Under the pieces are notes generated by a model. The model searched no databases, was not told where the DNA came from, and saw only the letters and a list, made by a program, of their open reading frames with translations. Positions 48,216 through 60,707 of a stretch of DNA of 64,000 nucleotides are shown piece by piece. The DNA is from Halichondria panicea (Eukaryota; Porifera; Demospongiae; Suberitida; Halichondriidae). Both the position numbers and the translations under genes were made by a program. Within the stretch, counting starts at the first letter, position 1. Each line of letters opens with the position of its first letter. The stretch covers positions 5,083,942-5,147,941 of the forward strand of contig NC_087392.1 in NCBI RefSeq assembly GCF_963675165.1, written 5' to 3'.

Positions 48216-51200
48216 ATGCCGTTTGATTTTCTGCAAAGAATGAAACATGTGCTGACATGGGCTGCTATAGTTTCAGTCACATCAGCATCAACCAGGAGCA
48301 GGACAGCACTGTTTGACGAGTCTGTTCCCACTGAGCAATACACTGACACCTGGGTGGTACAGCTGCTGCTACCGCAATCACAGCTCACACTTGAAGCTCA
48401 CACACTTGCAGCAAAACATGGTCTTATCAACCAGGGACAGGTACGTGGAGTAGATCTATTTGCTATCGGAGTGTACAATGTATATGCACTTATGAGTGTC
48501 CACTTATTGCTAGATTTATTACACAGCACACTCAGCCGGGGTGTACTTTAAGTATTCGATTTTAGGCGACCCCTCATGCAAAGTAGGGGGATGTAGCATG
48601 ACAACTGCATTGACTTTGTGACACCTGAAGTTTTTAAAACTGGGTAAATGAGCAGGTTCCCTTGTGCTAATGCCTCTCGGCATGTTTGCTTCGCTCAAAA
48701 AGTATAGATTGTTACAATGTTATGTTACGAAATAAATTGAACTTCCACACATTAATCAAGAGTCACAGTTATAGAAGGGGAGCATAAAAAGGACGGAATG
48801 TTAAAAAGGGGCCTGGGCTTGAATGCGCATGCGCAGAAAAAGGGGTGCGTCTGCAAAAGGTTAAAGTTCGCAATGGCTGCTGCAGCTTCTGGCAGCACAG
48901 CTTGCAGCTCTTTTCTGACTCTCGTAGCTAACAAATGATACAGGCAACGCTTTAGTGTAAGGCTAACTCACAACTTAAATAGAAACTTGTGCGAGCAGAT
49001 GATGCTAGGAACGGTTCTGAAGAGACTGCAACAGCCTTCACACTAGCCATTATGGACAACAAAGCTTAGTTAGCAAATCCACAAATCAAAATAAGAGAAC
49101 GTGGCTAGAAAGAAGCTGGTAGTTTTTGGTGCATACAACCGTTGAGCAGTTACAGGTGGAACAGACAACTTTATATACCGTATCCTTTGTGCGGAATAAT
49201 TAGTTTTTTGCATTCTTGTAATACTGAGTGGCATGTGTTGTTACATATACTGATTACATGCAGGAATAAATATTCTGTACCATGCATTGCTAAGCTACAA
49301 GTTATGTTACTCCATTGTTCACACAGTGTGTCTATTAAAAGATAATTGTTGTGTTACATGCATGCAGCAATGAATATTCTGTAAGCTACAAGTCATATAT
49401 TTATGTACTCCATTGAGCTCCCTTGTATTTCGCACAGTGTTTATTTAATGGTTAACCTCACTTCCTGTCTAGCTAGATTGTATCCAAAAAGGTGCACCAG
49501 ATAGATACCTTTAAAGTGTTCCTGTTCTCTTTACACTGTAGGTAGGCAACCTTGATGACTACTTCGCATTCAAGTTACCTGAAACCGATCAAAGGGGAAA
49601 TCTACACTTGACTGGTACTGGTCAGAAAAATCACATTTCACAAGCACTTTCAAATGAGCCAAACGTAAAAAACAACAACTAATGTCTAGTCACTCATGTA
49701 TTATGTATGGTTATTCATTATTTTGTCTTCCTTGATTTAGGTGGGCTCTGTACAGCAGCAAATAGCAAGAAAAAGATTCAAGAAAGACTACAGTTATCCA
49801 AGCGATCCAAATTTCAGCAAACAATGGTCTTTGGTGAGATGTTAGCATATATATAGATCACATGCATGCACACACTCAATACAATTAATAGTATACATGC
49901 AGTGAGCAGACTGATCAGTTTAATTATGCCGATAATAATTATAGTACGCTTAATTGTACATAGTGTCCATAGACCTTATTATTCTACAGAGATTGGGGTG
50001 TGTATACTTAAGGGCTTTGGGGGATTATTCATGCATTCCTAATACACCCAGGTGGTCAACCCCATACACTCCTATATAACACTCCCAGGTCAACCGTGGT
50101 CAAACTAGCGGTAGAAAGGGGCTGGATATTAACGTGGAGCCTGTCTGGCTGCAAGGAATCACTGGGAGTGGTGTGGTCGTGTCTATCATGGATGATGGTG
50201 GGTTGATAGCATCTGGGGATAGTAATATATAGGCTCTAACAACCCAAGGTCAGGAAAATGTGGCAATGCATGATATACGAGTTTGAACCGCTTATATATA
50301 TACATGTATTATTTAAGAAGTATACCAGGCGCGCGACTGATTCTTGAGTGCAATAATACCAACATGTATGATGTTATTACATGGTTATGTATTAGTTAAT
50401 GTACAGTGTAGAGGGGTTTATGACAGTAAGACACTGTTTCCATGTAGTTCCCTAGTCTCATGAATCAGATCTTATCAACTAAATAATTATTGGCGTGGTA
50501 GTAGATTGTGGTCAAGGGCCTTGATCATTTATACTATACATTGTACAAGGTGCGCTGCCTGCATTGTCTACTACAAAGCAGTCTGCATAATTATACTGTG
50601 GTTCCGTTTAGCTTGCGTAGTTCAGTGTGCCTAAGGCTTTTGGGTAATTATATCTAATAGGTATTCTGCACGATGTAGGTTGAATTGCAGATTCCTGGAA
50701 CATCTATAATTATTAGGTATTGCTAGAATTCCCCATGGCAGGATGTCCTGTTAGCTCAGGCATACAACTGTTTACACAAGTGAACTGATGTGGATAGTGA
50801 AATAGGAGCTCTCACAACTAGGTCTTGCCCAATTATGCTCAAAATGTTGCCTATTAGTCAAGTCTCCAAGTCTCATGCATTGTACCAATTAGTTTTTACC
50901 TAATTTCTTTAATTTATTACCTAATTTTATTGAGTCTCAATAAAAATCATCAACGAGAATTATACTGCAACATCAACATAATCTTTTAAGGAACTATATA
51001 TTGGTGAAAGAAATCTTAGATAATTATTGCCAAAGGCTAATTGCTTGAGCTGCACGCCTGTCGTACCTCCTCTGCACGTGGACCATGTGCTCAGAAGTGT
51101 AAAGGTCAACTATTAGCATTACTCATGCTATTGAGGCTTAGTGCTTCTATAAATACTTTCTACCAAAATTTGGTAAAATAGGCTAACTATTAGGCTGGCA

Positions 51201-54200
51201 TAATGCTCAATGCTCCACGCACCTATTAGTCTCAAAATTATGCTAGCATAAATTGGGCAAGGCCTAGAATGCTGTCATGTTTGTGCTGTAGTAGTCTCAT
51301 TGCCAGCCAGTGATATTAAGTTTTCTCTCACATGCAGGATTGGAGATAACACACCCTGACATTTCTCCGAACTACGTAAGAAATGCCGCGTGGGAATATT
51401 GTGGTTTTTAAAACAATGGTTGCTATTCAGTAAAATACACATTCATTTGGCAATCCTTAAATCAGGTGGTGTTTATTTGGCCATTCTAATAATAATTTGA
51501 AAGCATACTAAAATAACGTCTACGTCTAATTTTTGTTTTCAGGATTCCACTGCTAGTTGGGACTTTGCACAAGGTGATAGTGACCCCACTCCTACCACAT
51601 ACTATGGTGATGAGCCAGACAGACATGGAACCAGCTGTGGAGGAGAGATTGCCATGGCAAAAGATAACAATCAGTGTGGAGTGGGGGTGGCCTATAACTC
51701 CAATCTTGGCTGTAAGTATTGTTACCCATGCATTCTTAATCATGCAACTGTCCCTATACAGTATGCATGAGTGCATGTATTTTAAGATTACTGAAAGTTG
51801 TTTTACAGTATTATTGGGGCGAGCCCTGAGGTTCGTCCCATGCATAGTAGCGACGATACTGCAGGAGAGCTCAGCGACCGGATATCTGTCTGGTGTCTGC
51901 ATGTCTGCATGTCTGTCTCTCAGTTTAAGTTTTTAGCATGACGATTGCTGTATTTTAGCGTGACGATTGCTAACGATCATTTGTATTACAAGCAATTACA
52001 TGAGCAAGGCATTAATATTCTTGGATGAAACTGATACAGCTCAGCAAATAAGGCAATGAGGGCCAGGCAATGGCGTTTCCTATGTGCTAGCAAGGCTAAG
52101 GGAAGTTTGACAACAAGTAGGAGCTAATGAGACAGAAGCTCGTCTGTCGTCAAAAGGTTCGAATTAAAGGGAAGAGAGAATTGCAGTTAGAGAGACCTTT
52201 AGGAAACAGCAAGTGATTACTACTCACTACAACTTCTCTTCTCTAAGGGAGGCTCGCCCCACACAATGCTCTCAGCATTCCCCTAGTAATTATTAGCCCG
52301 AGGCGCGGCATGTATGGGTTATAGTAGTCGATCAGTCTGTCTGTCGTTCTGTGTATTTTGAGTCTGTTCACCTGGGTGCGATAGTGCTGTGTTTCTACCA
52401 TGGACAGCCTCAACACAACACGATAGTAGTTTTAAATTTGGCAGTTAAAGCTTCGATTAAAAAGCAAGTAAGAAGCTCAGAAGCGTAATTGAACCTGTTG
52501 GGCCTAGATGTAACACGTGGCTTTGACTTTAGGCTATAGCCACACTAAACCCTAAAGTAACGCCAATCTTACTCTATTGTAAATATTTTTACTTTGTTCT
52601 GACATATTGATCCACTTGGGCAGGCCATGCACTTTCAATGAGCAACCCCGGCCTCCCACAGAAGTCATGCTGATTGAATAAGACAATATACGTACATGCA
52701 CACAGTTTGCACGCTTCACAAAATTAATTGGTCTCTCTCTCTCTCTCTCTCTCTCTCTTGTCTATACACAGGTCTCAAGGTTGACTTTACTAGCATGACA
52801 GACTCCATTGAAGCAAGTTCTCTTGGCTATAAAAACAACTATATCCAAGTTTACAGCAACAGTTGGGGACCAAATGACAAGGGTTTCATTGTAGAAAAAC
52901 CAGGAATACTGCTTGAAAATGCATTAAAAAATGCAGTCAAAAGGGTAATTTATTTAGCACTTACACACCAAATAATGTGTATAGAATGTCTGACTCTGTC
53001 TATAGGGTCGTGATGGGAAGGGCTCCATTTTTGTGTGGGCTGCTGGGAATGGTGGATGGAACTATGATTCTTGTGCTGCTGATGGCTATTCTTCCAGCAT
53101 CTACACTATTGCAGTGGGGTCAGCAGATCAAACCGCTGGTCAAGCAGGCTATGATGAACAGTGTGCTGGAAAGATGGCCGTCACTTATTCATTCAACTCA
53201 AGAACATTCTCAGACGATGGCTCTTATGACCCTTTCGACCAAATTGTGAGTAATAATAACATAATTACAAGTGCGTAACTGTAACATATAATTATGCAGT
53301 ACACCACGACTCTGAATGGGGAATGTACAGACGACTTTACTGGCACTAGTGCTTCTGCACCTCTAGTATCAGGAGTCATCACTCTGGCACTGCAGGCAAA
53401 GTGTGTTACCTTACTACTCCTTTGCATGCATGCATGGAATATTGATAGAAAATACGGCTATGGCTGATAATTGGCTTGATATAGAAAACACACATGCATG
53501 CTATATTTATCAGGCTCTAGTGTTCAAATGCATGATTTTGTAGCCATGAACTGACGTGGAGAGATGTGCAGTACTTGCTAGTTTACACATCCAACACTGA
53601 CCCTCTCACTGATGGGGAATGGACGATGAACGGGGCAGGGCGTAAAATCAGTCACAAGTTTGGCTTTGGAGCTATTGACGCTGAGGCATTTGTAACTCGA
53701 GCCAGACATTGGATTACTGTTCCTCCACAGATTTCCCAGACCTTGACAAGCCACCAAACCTATGGGTAAGTACGTACCTATAGTATACCAGTTTTGGGGG
53801 GCTGATAAGTGTGCCGCAAGATTATAACTATTTTATGCATTTTCACATTTATATAGAAGTGCTCGCTTTGGACAACCTCTTACGATGCAATTTACGGTAC
53901 TGAACATGGCCTCAGGTGTTCACTTCCTGGAGCACGTGGTTTTGACGGCTTCATTAAGAATAGAATATGTACGAAGATACACAATCGCGGACTATTCTAC
54001 ATTCATTAAGTATGAAGCCACAGATGGATCTTCGGTGAAACGCTGGTTACTAGACCCTCATCCTCGCAGGGGGGACATCATGATTGAACTCACTTCACCA
54101 CAGGGAACAACTTCAACTCTTCTTCCATACAGAAATTATGATTTTGTCAATTCTGACGATGAAGGATATGCTTACCACCTTTGGCCCTTCATGTCTGTTC

Positions 54201-54694
54201 ACTATTGGGGGGAGAATCCGGTCGGAACTTGGACAATGACTGTTACGTTCAAGTCTTCCAGTGGTTATGTTAGTGTGTCTGATATGGACTTTGCACTTTA
54301 TGGCACGTCCAGTACACCTCAAGCTGTAGCAAATATTCCTCAGGTGTGTGACAAAGCATGTGCTAGAGGTTGCTATGGAGATGGTCCCAATGCGTGTGAT
54401 GTGTGCAAAGATTTTCGTATTGTATCTACGCTTGAATGTGTCACTACTTGCCCAAATAATACACTTGTATACAGGGGATCGTACTGCAATAGCACCAAAA
54501 CAGTATCATCGAATTCTTTAGTTGCTACTGCTGTTGGTACTTCAATGGGGCTGGTTGGACTGCTTGTCCTAGTGTGTATAGTGGTCACATGCATTGCGGT
54601 ATACCTGTGGATAAAGAAGAAGAATGATCGAGGAAATCGACTAAGATATCATGTGCTTCAGTCGGTGGATGGCACTTCATCTGTTCCTGTATAA
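48216..54694 (+). CDS. Furin/kexin-type proprotein convertase PC4 (11 exons)
   Basis: Exons: 48216-48440, 49542-49664, 49741-49833, 50089-50197, 51338-51375, 51543-51711, 52772-52944, 53006-53245, 53300-53400, 53544-53765, 53857-54694; 776 residues, open throughout with consistent phases. Catalytic motifs as in PC2 ([26 protein letters not shown]), prodomain site ARKRFKK, P domain PRRGD, Cys-rich [11 protein letters not shown], membrane segment [15 protein letters not shown] and tail ending GTSSVPV. It has the shortest stalk of the four. Its start context, exon 1 and 5' flank pair with PC2. Intron 6 holds a GGGGCGAGCC element. Probably functional; located in the secretory pathway by family knowledge. 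Confidence 0.88.
51030..51072. repeat. Half of a GAGGAGGTACGACAGGC-family MITE
   Basis: GGCTAATTGCTTGAGCTGCA, then CGCCTGTCGTACCTCCTCTG: the right arm only, in PC4 intron 4, inside a roughly 450-base segment (50820-51270) absent from the paralogues. Confidence 0.5.
51808..52290. mobile_element. Element with GGGGCGAGCC ends in PC4 intron 6
   Basis: Left TATTGGGGCGAGCC and right GGCTCGCCCCACACAATG are inverted. About 480 bp between them, no domain recognised. Not present in PC1-PC3 introns. Confidence 0.5.
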
Positions 54695-54970
54695 TAATAA
54701 TAGATTGGACTACAGACTTCATACGCGTATTTTACATAAAGAACTAATTCCTTCCATTTAGAGTGTCAAAATTCAAGGGATAATTATAGATATGTGATTC
54801 CTTGCCTTGAAAAAATTAGTGGTAAAAATCAAGTATACAAAAAGTATAATAAAAATGGATTTACACCCTTTTTGTATAATCGATGATTCAGCTATAGGGA
54901 CTCTTTCAGCCGTACACTGCTTATTTGAGGTAGTGCATGCATGCTGCATGCATGCTCTTTCTATATTATT

Positions 54971-55020
54971 ATGCCTCGGTGCGCATGCGCAAGCGAGGTA
55001 TACGGAGTGTGTTTGTGTGT
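54971..55020. repeat. Small hairpin repeat (ATGCCTCGGTGC family)
   Basis: ATGCCTCGGTGCGCATGCGC, then GAGGTATACGG and TGTGTTTGTG; matches 13410-13475. Confidence 0.4.
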
Positions 55021-55458
55021 TAAGCTAGCTTACCTCCATTATAATTATATACATAGCACAATATCTCCTCAGGCCTTACGCTATACCCAAGCCTTGCCCT
55101 TAAGATTGGGTTAACCAACCCAAACCCCAGTCTCTTGAGGTCAATTATAGAGTAGCATTAGTTCTGCTAGATCTAGATCGAATTCTATTTGCTTTTTTGC
55201 TTGCATGCCAAATGACAAATAGGCCTTTCATAGAGCTACAAAATACATACAAAATAAAATTGGCTTCAGTATAATTATGGGCACTCAAAGTCAAATGAGA
55301 TGACAGTACTTAAAAACGCATCAATGAAAACATGATTAAAAAATCTAGCTGATGGATGATCAATACATGTATAGATGGATGGATTGACTGCATGTTAACA
55401 AGGACACGGTATTACACTAGTAATAATGATTGATTTGATGAAATAGAGTGATAGACAT

Positions 55459-57706
55459 TCATTCTTCTCTTAGCAGGGCGGTTGGGTTAGAGCACTTGCA
55501 AAACTCCACAACTCTCTTCAGTAGTCCACGCATGAAGCCAGCAAACTGTCATGGGAAAAACAAATTATAATAACTTCTTGGCTTGGGCTCTACTTGTTTG
55601 CTAACACTATAGTACTGAAGTCACAATAATACAAACCGACCACAATTCTATAATAATTCTTTCTAGGTACACATGTATAAGTATAGTGTTCACCTCTGCC
55701 CCAATGGAGCCACTGTCCCCAGAGTCCATCAGGTGAGGGGAGGGGCTCACGTTCAACACAGAGTAACCTGTACGCAAAATATAGCAACTAGAGCACTAAA
55801 GTGCAAACCCTCGGCTGGTGACATGATTATAAAGAAACCAGAAGACTGCATATAGTGATGTTGTTATCATCATGCATGACTTGCACAGCAACTCAGGAGC
55901 AATAAAACTAAACCAGACTGGAGGCATGCTGAAACATTTGAGAACAGGTAGTAGTACTATAGATATATGCACTGTGGATTAGGATCACAGCAAAGAAGCC
56001 TGGAGTCTCAGAGAAGTATGGCTCCAGGTCCTGCATGGATCCCAGTCAGCTAAAGCAAGCTTTCTACTTTGGGGACCCTGTTCCATTCTTCCTGATATAT
56101 ACAGCTTTCTACTTTAGTGACCCTGTTCCATTGTTTCTGGACCGGGTACAGGATCACTTCAGTTATAAGTAACGCATGTGCAAGTTCTGTTGAAGCTACA
56201 TTTTGCTCGCTTTTATTAGACAACGAAGCTTTAACACCGAAAGCTGCCACTATTAGAAGTACTGACTTGTTGTGTGGAGGCTACCCATGCTGTAAACGCA
56301 GTGCTAGAGCATCCAGGTAAGCAGACCCAGTCACAAGCTTCTTAGCTTTTGCTCGTTTTTATTTGACAACGAAGGTTTAATTAATTAACATGAAATTCTG
56401 TCACTATTAAAATTAATAACTTGTTGTATGAAGGCTATCCATGCTGTAAACGCAGTGCTGTGGCATCCAGGTGAGTAGATTCACCTGTCACAAACAAACA
56501 AACAAACCAAACGACTACTATAACCCGTGGCCGCCCACGCGCCTCGGGTTAATAATCAATAACAGCGTACCCTTCCTTAACCTTCTATACAGAGCTCAAA
56601 CTAGAGAGCTATACTATATAGAAATGACCATGTTCTTGTAACGAGTATCTAACGTTTATTTTGACTTTTTGATACAATGACTTGGAGACTCTTTCAACTG
56701 CCATAACTTGCATTCCGTTCATTGATTTACTTAAAAAGCTATATAATGGTGTCATCAAAATTCACATTTGGGAGATGAAATCAACAATTTTGGCCTAACA
56801 GATCTTATAGCCCATTGGTCCTAGGCCGAAAAAGGACCCCACCTTTAAACACATCATTTGAAAGGTACGTATTTCCCAATATCATACTAACATTGGCTGT
56901 TGAAACTACACCCACTACCCCCCCCTGTTTAAGCCATAACTTAAATGCCATGTATTCAACTGCAACTACAGCGTATAACATATCTCACCGAAACGGCCCA
57001 CCAAGCACTCCTCATAAAACAGTACAGCCAACAGAGCATCGTCTTGTGTAGCCTGCACATGGGGAAATCGTAATTTACTCTATTATAACTGTATAGGTTC
57101 TAATATAGGTAGCTTACCGTTTTTCTAAGTCTCAGCTTAGCATGGGACAGTGCCATAGCCTTCCTGTACACAGAGAGAGCAACAAAAGAGATATTATAAT
57201 CCCCTTTTCACCTCACTTGAAATGCATAGTCAACCTGTACACCAGTCTGCACACTTAAGGTAAATTTAGAATAGCATTTCTGCTTAAATTAAAGCGGGTG
57301 AAAGGGTCGTACAATATATAGCAACCACATGCAATCATCTCACATAGTATCCAGTGCTGTGTTGGGCATATCTGACCCTCGAACTCTCCGACTGCCAACA
57401 TAGAAACTCTCGAGAAGGGACTCTGCACTCTCCTCTAGCATCGGCTCCATTGTGGTCGCCCTGGAAACCAGCTCGGTGATGATGTCGGATGATAAGAGTG
57501 GTAGGGCAGTGTATCCCATAGCTGTGTCGAGTACGTGTCTGGTGATGGTAGCAGAGAGGCTGTCCTCGTAACAAGGGGTGGGGTCACATGATAACACTAG
57601 ACCAAGGCGACTGTATATGCATGTATATTGGGTGCATGGATTAGGTATTCATGCGATAACAACAGTTGACTTACTCAAACAATGACTTGCTTATTGTGCT
57701 TGCCTC
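55459..57706 (-). CDS. MCMDC2: MCMDC2-like MCM-family protein, C-terminal six exons (right copy, partial)
   Basis: Exons, 5' to 3' on the minus strand: 57675-57706, 57344-57610, 57118-57163, 56989-57052, 55694-55767, 55459-55545 (TGA at 55459-55461). Lengths and phases are the same as in the left copy. Reads LFDRLGLVLSCD, GSRRVRGSDMP, ALSHAKLRLRKT, DDALLAVLFYEE, then FAGFMRGLL and LLREE-stop. Open in all exons with only scattered substitutions (for example SRATTMEPMLEE for FRATTIEPILEE). The exon equal to 4605-4717 is not found, because the ISL2EU transposon and then the window edge follow. The intron between 55767 and 56989 carries unrelated inserted repeats. Confidence 0.7.
56170..56560. 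repeat. Tandemly doubled block, inverted relative to PC intron 6 repeat
   Basis: TTGACAACGAAG (or TAGACAACGAAG) followed by CTATCCATGCTGTAAACGCAGTGCT occurs twice about 170 bases apart, ending GCGCCTCGGGTTA. Parts resemble, in inverse orientation, the block at 24470-24660, 40215-40440 and 52300-52500 in PC introns (GGATAGCCTCAACACAAC, TTCGATTAAAAGCGAGCAAA). Confidence 0.45.
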
Positions 57707-57760
57707 CTACAATAGAGAGAAAAGTAAACAACATCGGTACAAGATAAAATCCCACAGTTA

Positions 57761-58994
57761 CACTGTAAAAAGAGATGTGCCATTATAGCACGCGTGTAGC
57801 GTGTTACACATGTGCCAAACTGCTTAAAGTGTGTTATTTACCCTCTAGAAAGGTTTATCACAGTTAAAAGTATGTCATTTTGACCCATTGAATGAAACGA
57901 CCCATTACACATGTGTCGTTTCTTATGTACATTACATATAAACATGATTGTTACAAGTGATAACACAATCACTTGTAAAAATCATACTTCATATGTCCCT
58001 GGCAACAAATGTGACATAGCAACGAGTGAGACTGTTTAAATGGTAGCTAGCTAGTTAGTTCAACCAAGTATAGTACAGTACAGTCGAGACAACTGTTCAC
58101 TTCAAAGAATTGAACTGCTGGAACCACCCTCAACTCTGAAACTACCCAGTTTTTCAGTGGTAGGTTTATATTCTCTATTAAAAAGACTATTAATATGTAA
58201 TTATTGCAGAATTGATAGACTCTACTTGTTTTTTTGGCTGATGAGTCAGTAATTCTCCTTTCTCAACAATGGCAGACTCCTTCGATTGTGATAGTGTACG
58301 AAACAGAGGGCTCAAAGGTACGTTTCCTATCAATTTTAATTTGTTATACTGAGCTATTAATACATACAAGTTTTACCACCACAACACATACACACATTGG
58401 ATTTGTATACTATTATTCTACATGTAGGCCCTCTTAACTATCCTCAAACTGCTCTAACATTAATTTTTGCGGTCTGTTTCTTTTTTCTAGCCGTTGTCAA
58501 GGCATTTACACAAATTTGAGTACTATTATTGTAGCTTATCAGCATAATTATTCTTCTGCAGGTATAGGCCTTCCTAACCACCCTCCAAGTGAGCTAGCTG
58601 TCTGAATCTTAATACTGGTCCGAAATAGGTATGTAATTTCATACAATGCGTTCACAACTTATAATATTTTTTTCACCATTATTTTAGGTGTGAAGTACTA
58701 GTACAAGTTCAAAGGACTAAAGGACTGTATAGTAAACACTTATAATGGAATGGATGCATGCATGCAAGTTTTGCAAACACTTCTGTTTCATTTTCAGTTA
58801 CTATAGACTCGTCATTATTGTTTATTATTGAAATGGCGTTAATTGGAATGATTAATAACACATGCCAAAATGACCCGCTAGAAGTGGGTCAAATCGACAC
58901 ACCTTCAATTTGACATACGTGTAGCATGTCATTTGGAGGGACAATCAAATGACACGCGTGTCAGTGTTGAAACAACCCACTTGTTTTTACAGTG
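57761..58994. mobile_element. 1.23-kb DNA element with CACTGTAAAAA ends and TA duplication
   Basis: Terminal inverted repeats CACTGTAAAAA and TTTTTACAGTG. Subterminal inverted motifs GACACGCGTGTC and CACGCGTGTAGCGTG. TA flanks both sides, and the left duplicate (2904-2918, CCCACAGTTAAGCTG) is the empty site. Short ORFs inside have no recognised domain, so it is probably non-autonomous. It sits in the acceptor of the orphan secreted-family exon. Confidence 0.85.
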
Positions 58995-59166
58995 TAAGCT
59001 GCTGTATCAGCGTGTACAACAGTGCTACCGCTAAGATGGGAGCGAAGGAATTGGTATTTAAAGTACTCACAACCTACACTCTCAAAGCATGTACCAATAC
59101 ACCTACACAGTTTGGAGGAGCAAAACCTTCCCTATATATTGGACCTCATTATGTCTCTCATAGATA
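58995..59166 (+). pseudogene. Orphan last exon of the secreted Cys-rich family (right)
   Basis: Reads CCISVYNSATAKMGAKELVF, KACTNTPTQFGGAKPS, open for about 55 codons. The acceptor was separated by the CACTG element. Duplicate of 2910-3082 but without that copy's frameshift. Confidence 0.5.
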
Positions 59167-59398
59167 AAAGGGCAGCTACGGACAATATAGCGAGTTAGTT
59201 GTTCAGTTAGAGAACTGAGACAAACGGTAATCATATAGTGTAGATCAGAAACTCAGAAACAGTAGTGATTGTATATTTTTAGCATTTTGTAACAGAAAAG
59301 TGAATTGAGAGTGTGTTGAATAAACTAATAACAATTATTAGTTTCAAGTTTACAATATATCAATCATGCTATATACATTTCCCAAAATCAGCAGTGGC

Positions 59399-59407
59399 TT
59401 ATATAAG
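59399..59407 (+). promoter_or_regulatory. TATA-like box of secreted Cys-rich gene
   Basis: TTATATAAG 64-72 bases before the ATG at 59471, within a block repeated at 3315, 3692 and 60569. Position fits a TATA box with a short 5' leader; the start site is inferred. Confidence 0.45.
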
Positions 59408-59470
59408 AGACTGCCTGTAATGCTTATATACATTGGACCCCCATCAAGAAGTTACTACAATACAAACAAG

Positions 59471-60322
59471 ATGAAACTAGTTGTTGGATTATCCCTCCTC
59501 TTGTGTGTGGCTGCTGCTGTTGGTCAGCCACCAAAGCTTTCACCAATTATGGAGTGCTATAATTCTGCAGCTAAAGATTTCATCAAGACAGATCCAATTT
59601 GTTTCGTTGAGACAGCTAGAGTATTTAAGATGAACGTAAGCTACTACTATGCATTGTATGTGGTTACAAGACATGTCAAGTAATGCATCACATGACAACC
59701 CTACAGTTTGGCAGTGATGAGTATCTAAAGAGAATGTGCAAGGCTGAAGAATGTGCTCGGAAAGTTGACAGCTACCTGACTGCCCAATGTGGTTACTCCC
59801 TTCTCAAAGATAGTAGGATATATATATGTATAATTAACTATTGTTAACCTTAAACTAACACACAGTTTGCACCAAGAATGAGCAAGGCCAGTACTGCTAT
59901 TTAAGAGATGTTTCTATGAAACTTTCTGAGGAAATTAGGCCACTTCTGAAGACTTGTGAAAACAAAGACTGTAGAGAAGATCCTACTTGCAACAATGCTT
60001 GGAAAAAGGTGATGTGTTTCATTGGTACACTGTAAAAAATGATTGAAAAAAAGTGCGGTGGACACACTAAAACCGTCGCATATAGCACGCTTTTTTGTAT
60101 ACATGCATGCAAGATTATTTATAAAGTGCACAATTAATCCCACAGTTAAGCTGCTGTGTCGGCATGTATCGCACTTCTAGCATTAAGTTTGGTGGTGGGG
60201 ACCCCCTTCAAGTGCACCCATCCTGCACTAGCATTCTCAGTACATGTACCAATGTACCCTTGGGCTTTGGAAGATCAACGCCTTCATTTTTGGACCTTAT
60301 TATGGCTCTCATGGAGGAGTGA
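59471..60322 (+). CDS. Secreted cysteine-rich protein, four exons, complete
   Basis: Exons 59471-59635, 59707-59812, 59866-60008 and 60146-60322 (TGA at 60320-60322) join in phase (the codon A+TT gives Ile) into 196 residues. A signal peptide (MKLVVGLSLLLCVAAAVG) is followed by a mature domain with regularly placed cysteines: MECYNSAAKDF, DPICF, MCKAEECARKV, TAQCGY, ICTKNEQGQYC, KTCENKDCREDPTC and LSCC. The last exon adds VHPSCTSILSTCTN and a hydrophobic C-terminus (FLDLIMALMEE). All-helical, disulfide-rich secreted protein is the likely fold; I do not recognise the family. Not visibly an enzyme. Intron 3 (60009-60145) carries a foreign stretch starting CACTGTAAAAAATG. Neighbours are relics of the same family, a small tandem cluster. 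Confidence 0.65.
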
Positions 60323-60568
60323 TGGGACAGCTATACAGACAATTATAACTACATGCAGCTAGTTGTTAGAGAGCTGAGACAAACAGTAATTATAGGTAGC
60401 CTAGATCAAAACTCAGAAACATGTGTAGTGATTGTATTGTTAGTATTAATTTTTGAAAAATAAACGTTATGAATTGGGGTTGTACGTGCATGTGTTTGAT
60501 AAACTATAAACTTAATTAGTTTGTACATTACTATATAATACTATACATTTCCCCAAATCAGCAGTGAC

Positions 60569-60577
60569 TTATATAAG
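60569..60577 (+). promoter_or_regulatory. Second copy of the secreted-gene TATA block, now without a gene
   Basis: CAGCAGTGACTTATATAAGAGACTAC repeats the promoter block of the gene upstream, but no MKLVV-type exon follows: the ISL2EU element starts within about 90 bases. Confidence 0.4.
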
Positions 60578-60707
60578 AGACTACACTAACTGTAAATTAT
60601 TGCTTATACAATAGGGCGTATGCATTACTACAATTCCTATTATTAGACTTCCGGTCGAAGGGACAGGGCGTTAACTAGAACACATTTTTGTAACAAATCT
60701 AATGTAA

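Noticed and set aside
51486..51902. 138-codon minus-strand open frame over PC4 exon 6
   Set aside because: Antisense shadow of the catalytic His exon that runs on into an intron element.
58234..58437. 67-codon frame inside the CACTGTAAAAA element
   Set aside because: Too short, without a domain; probably chance in a non-autonomous element.
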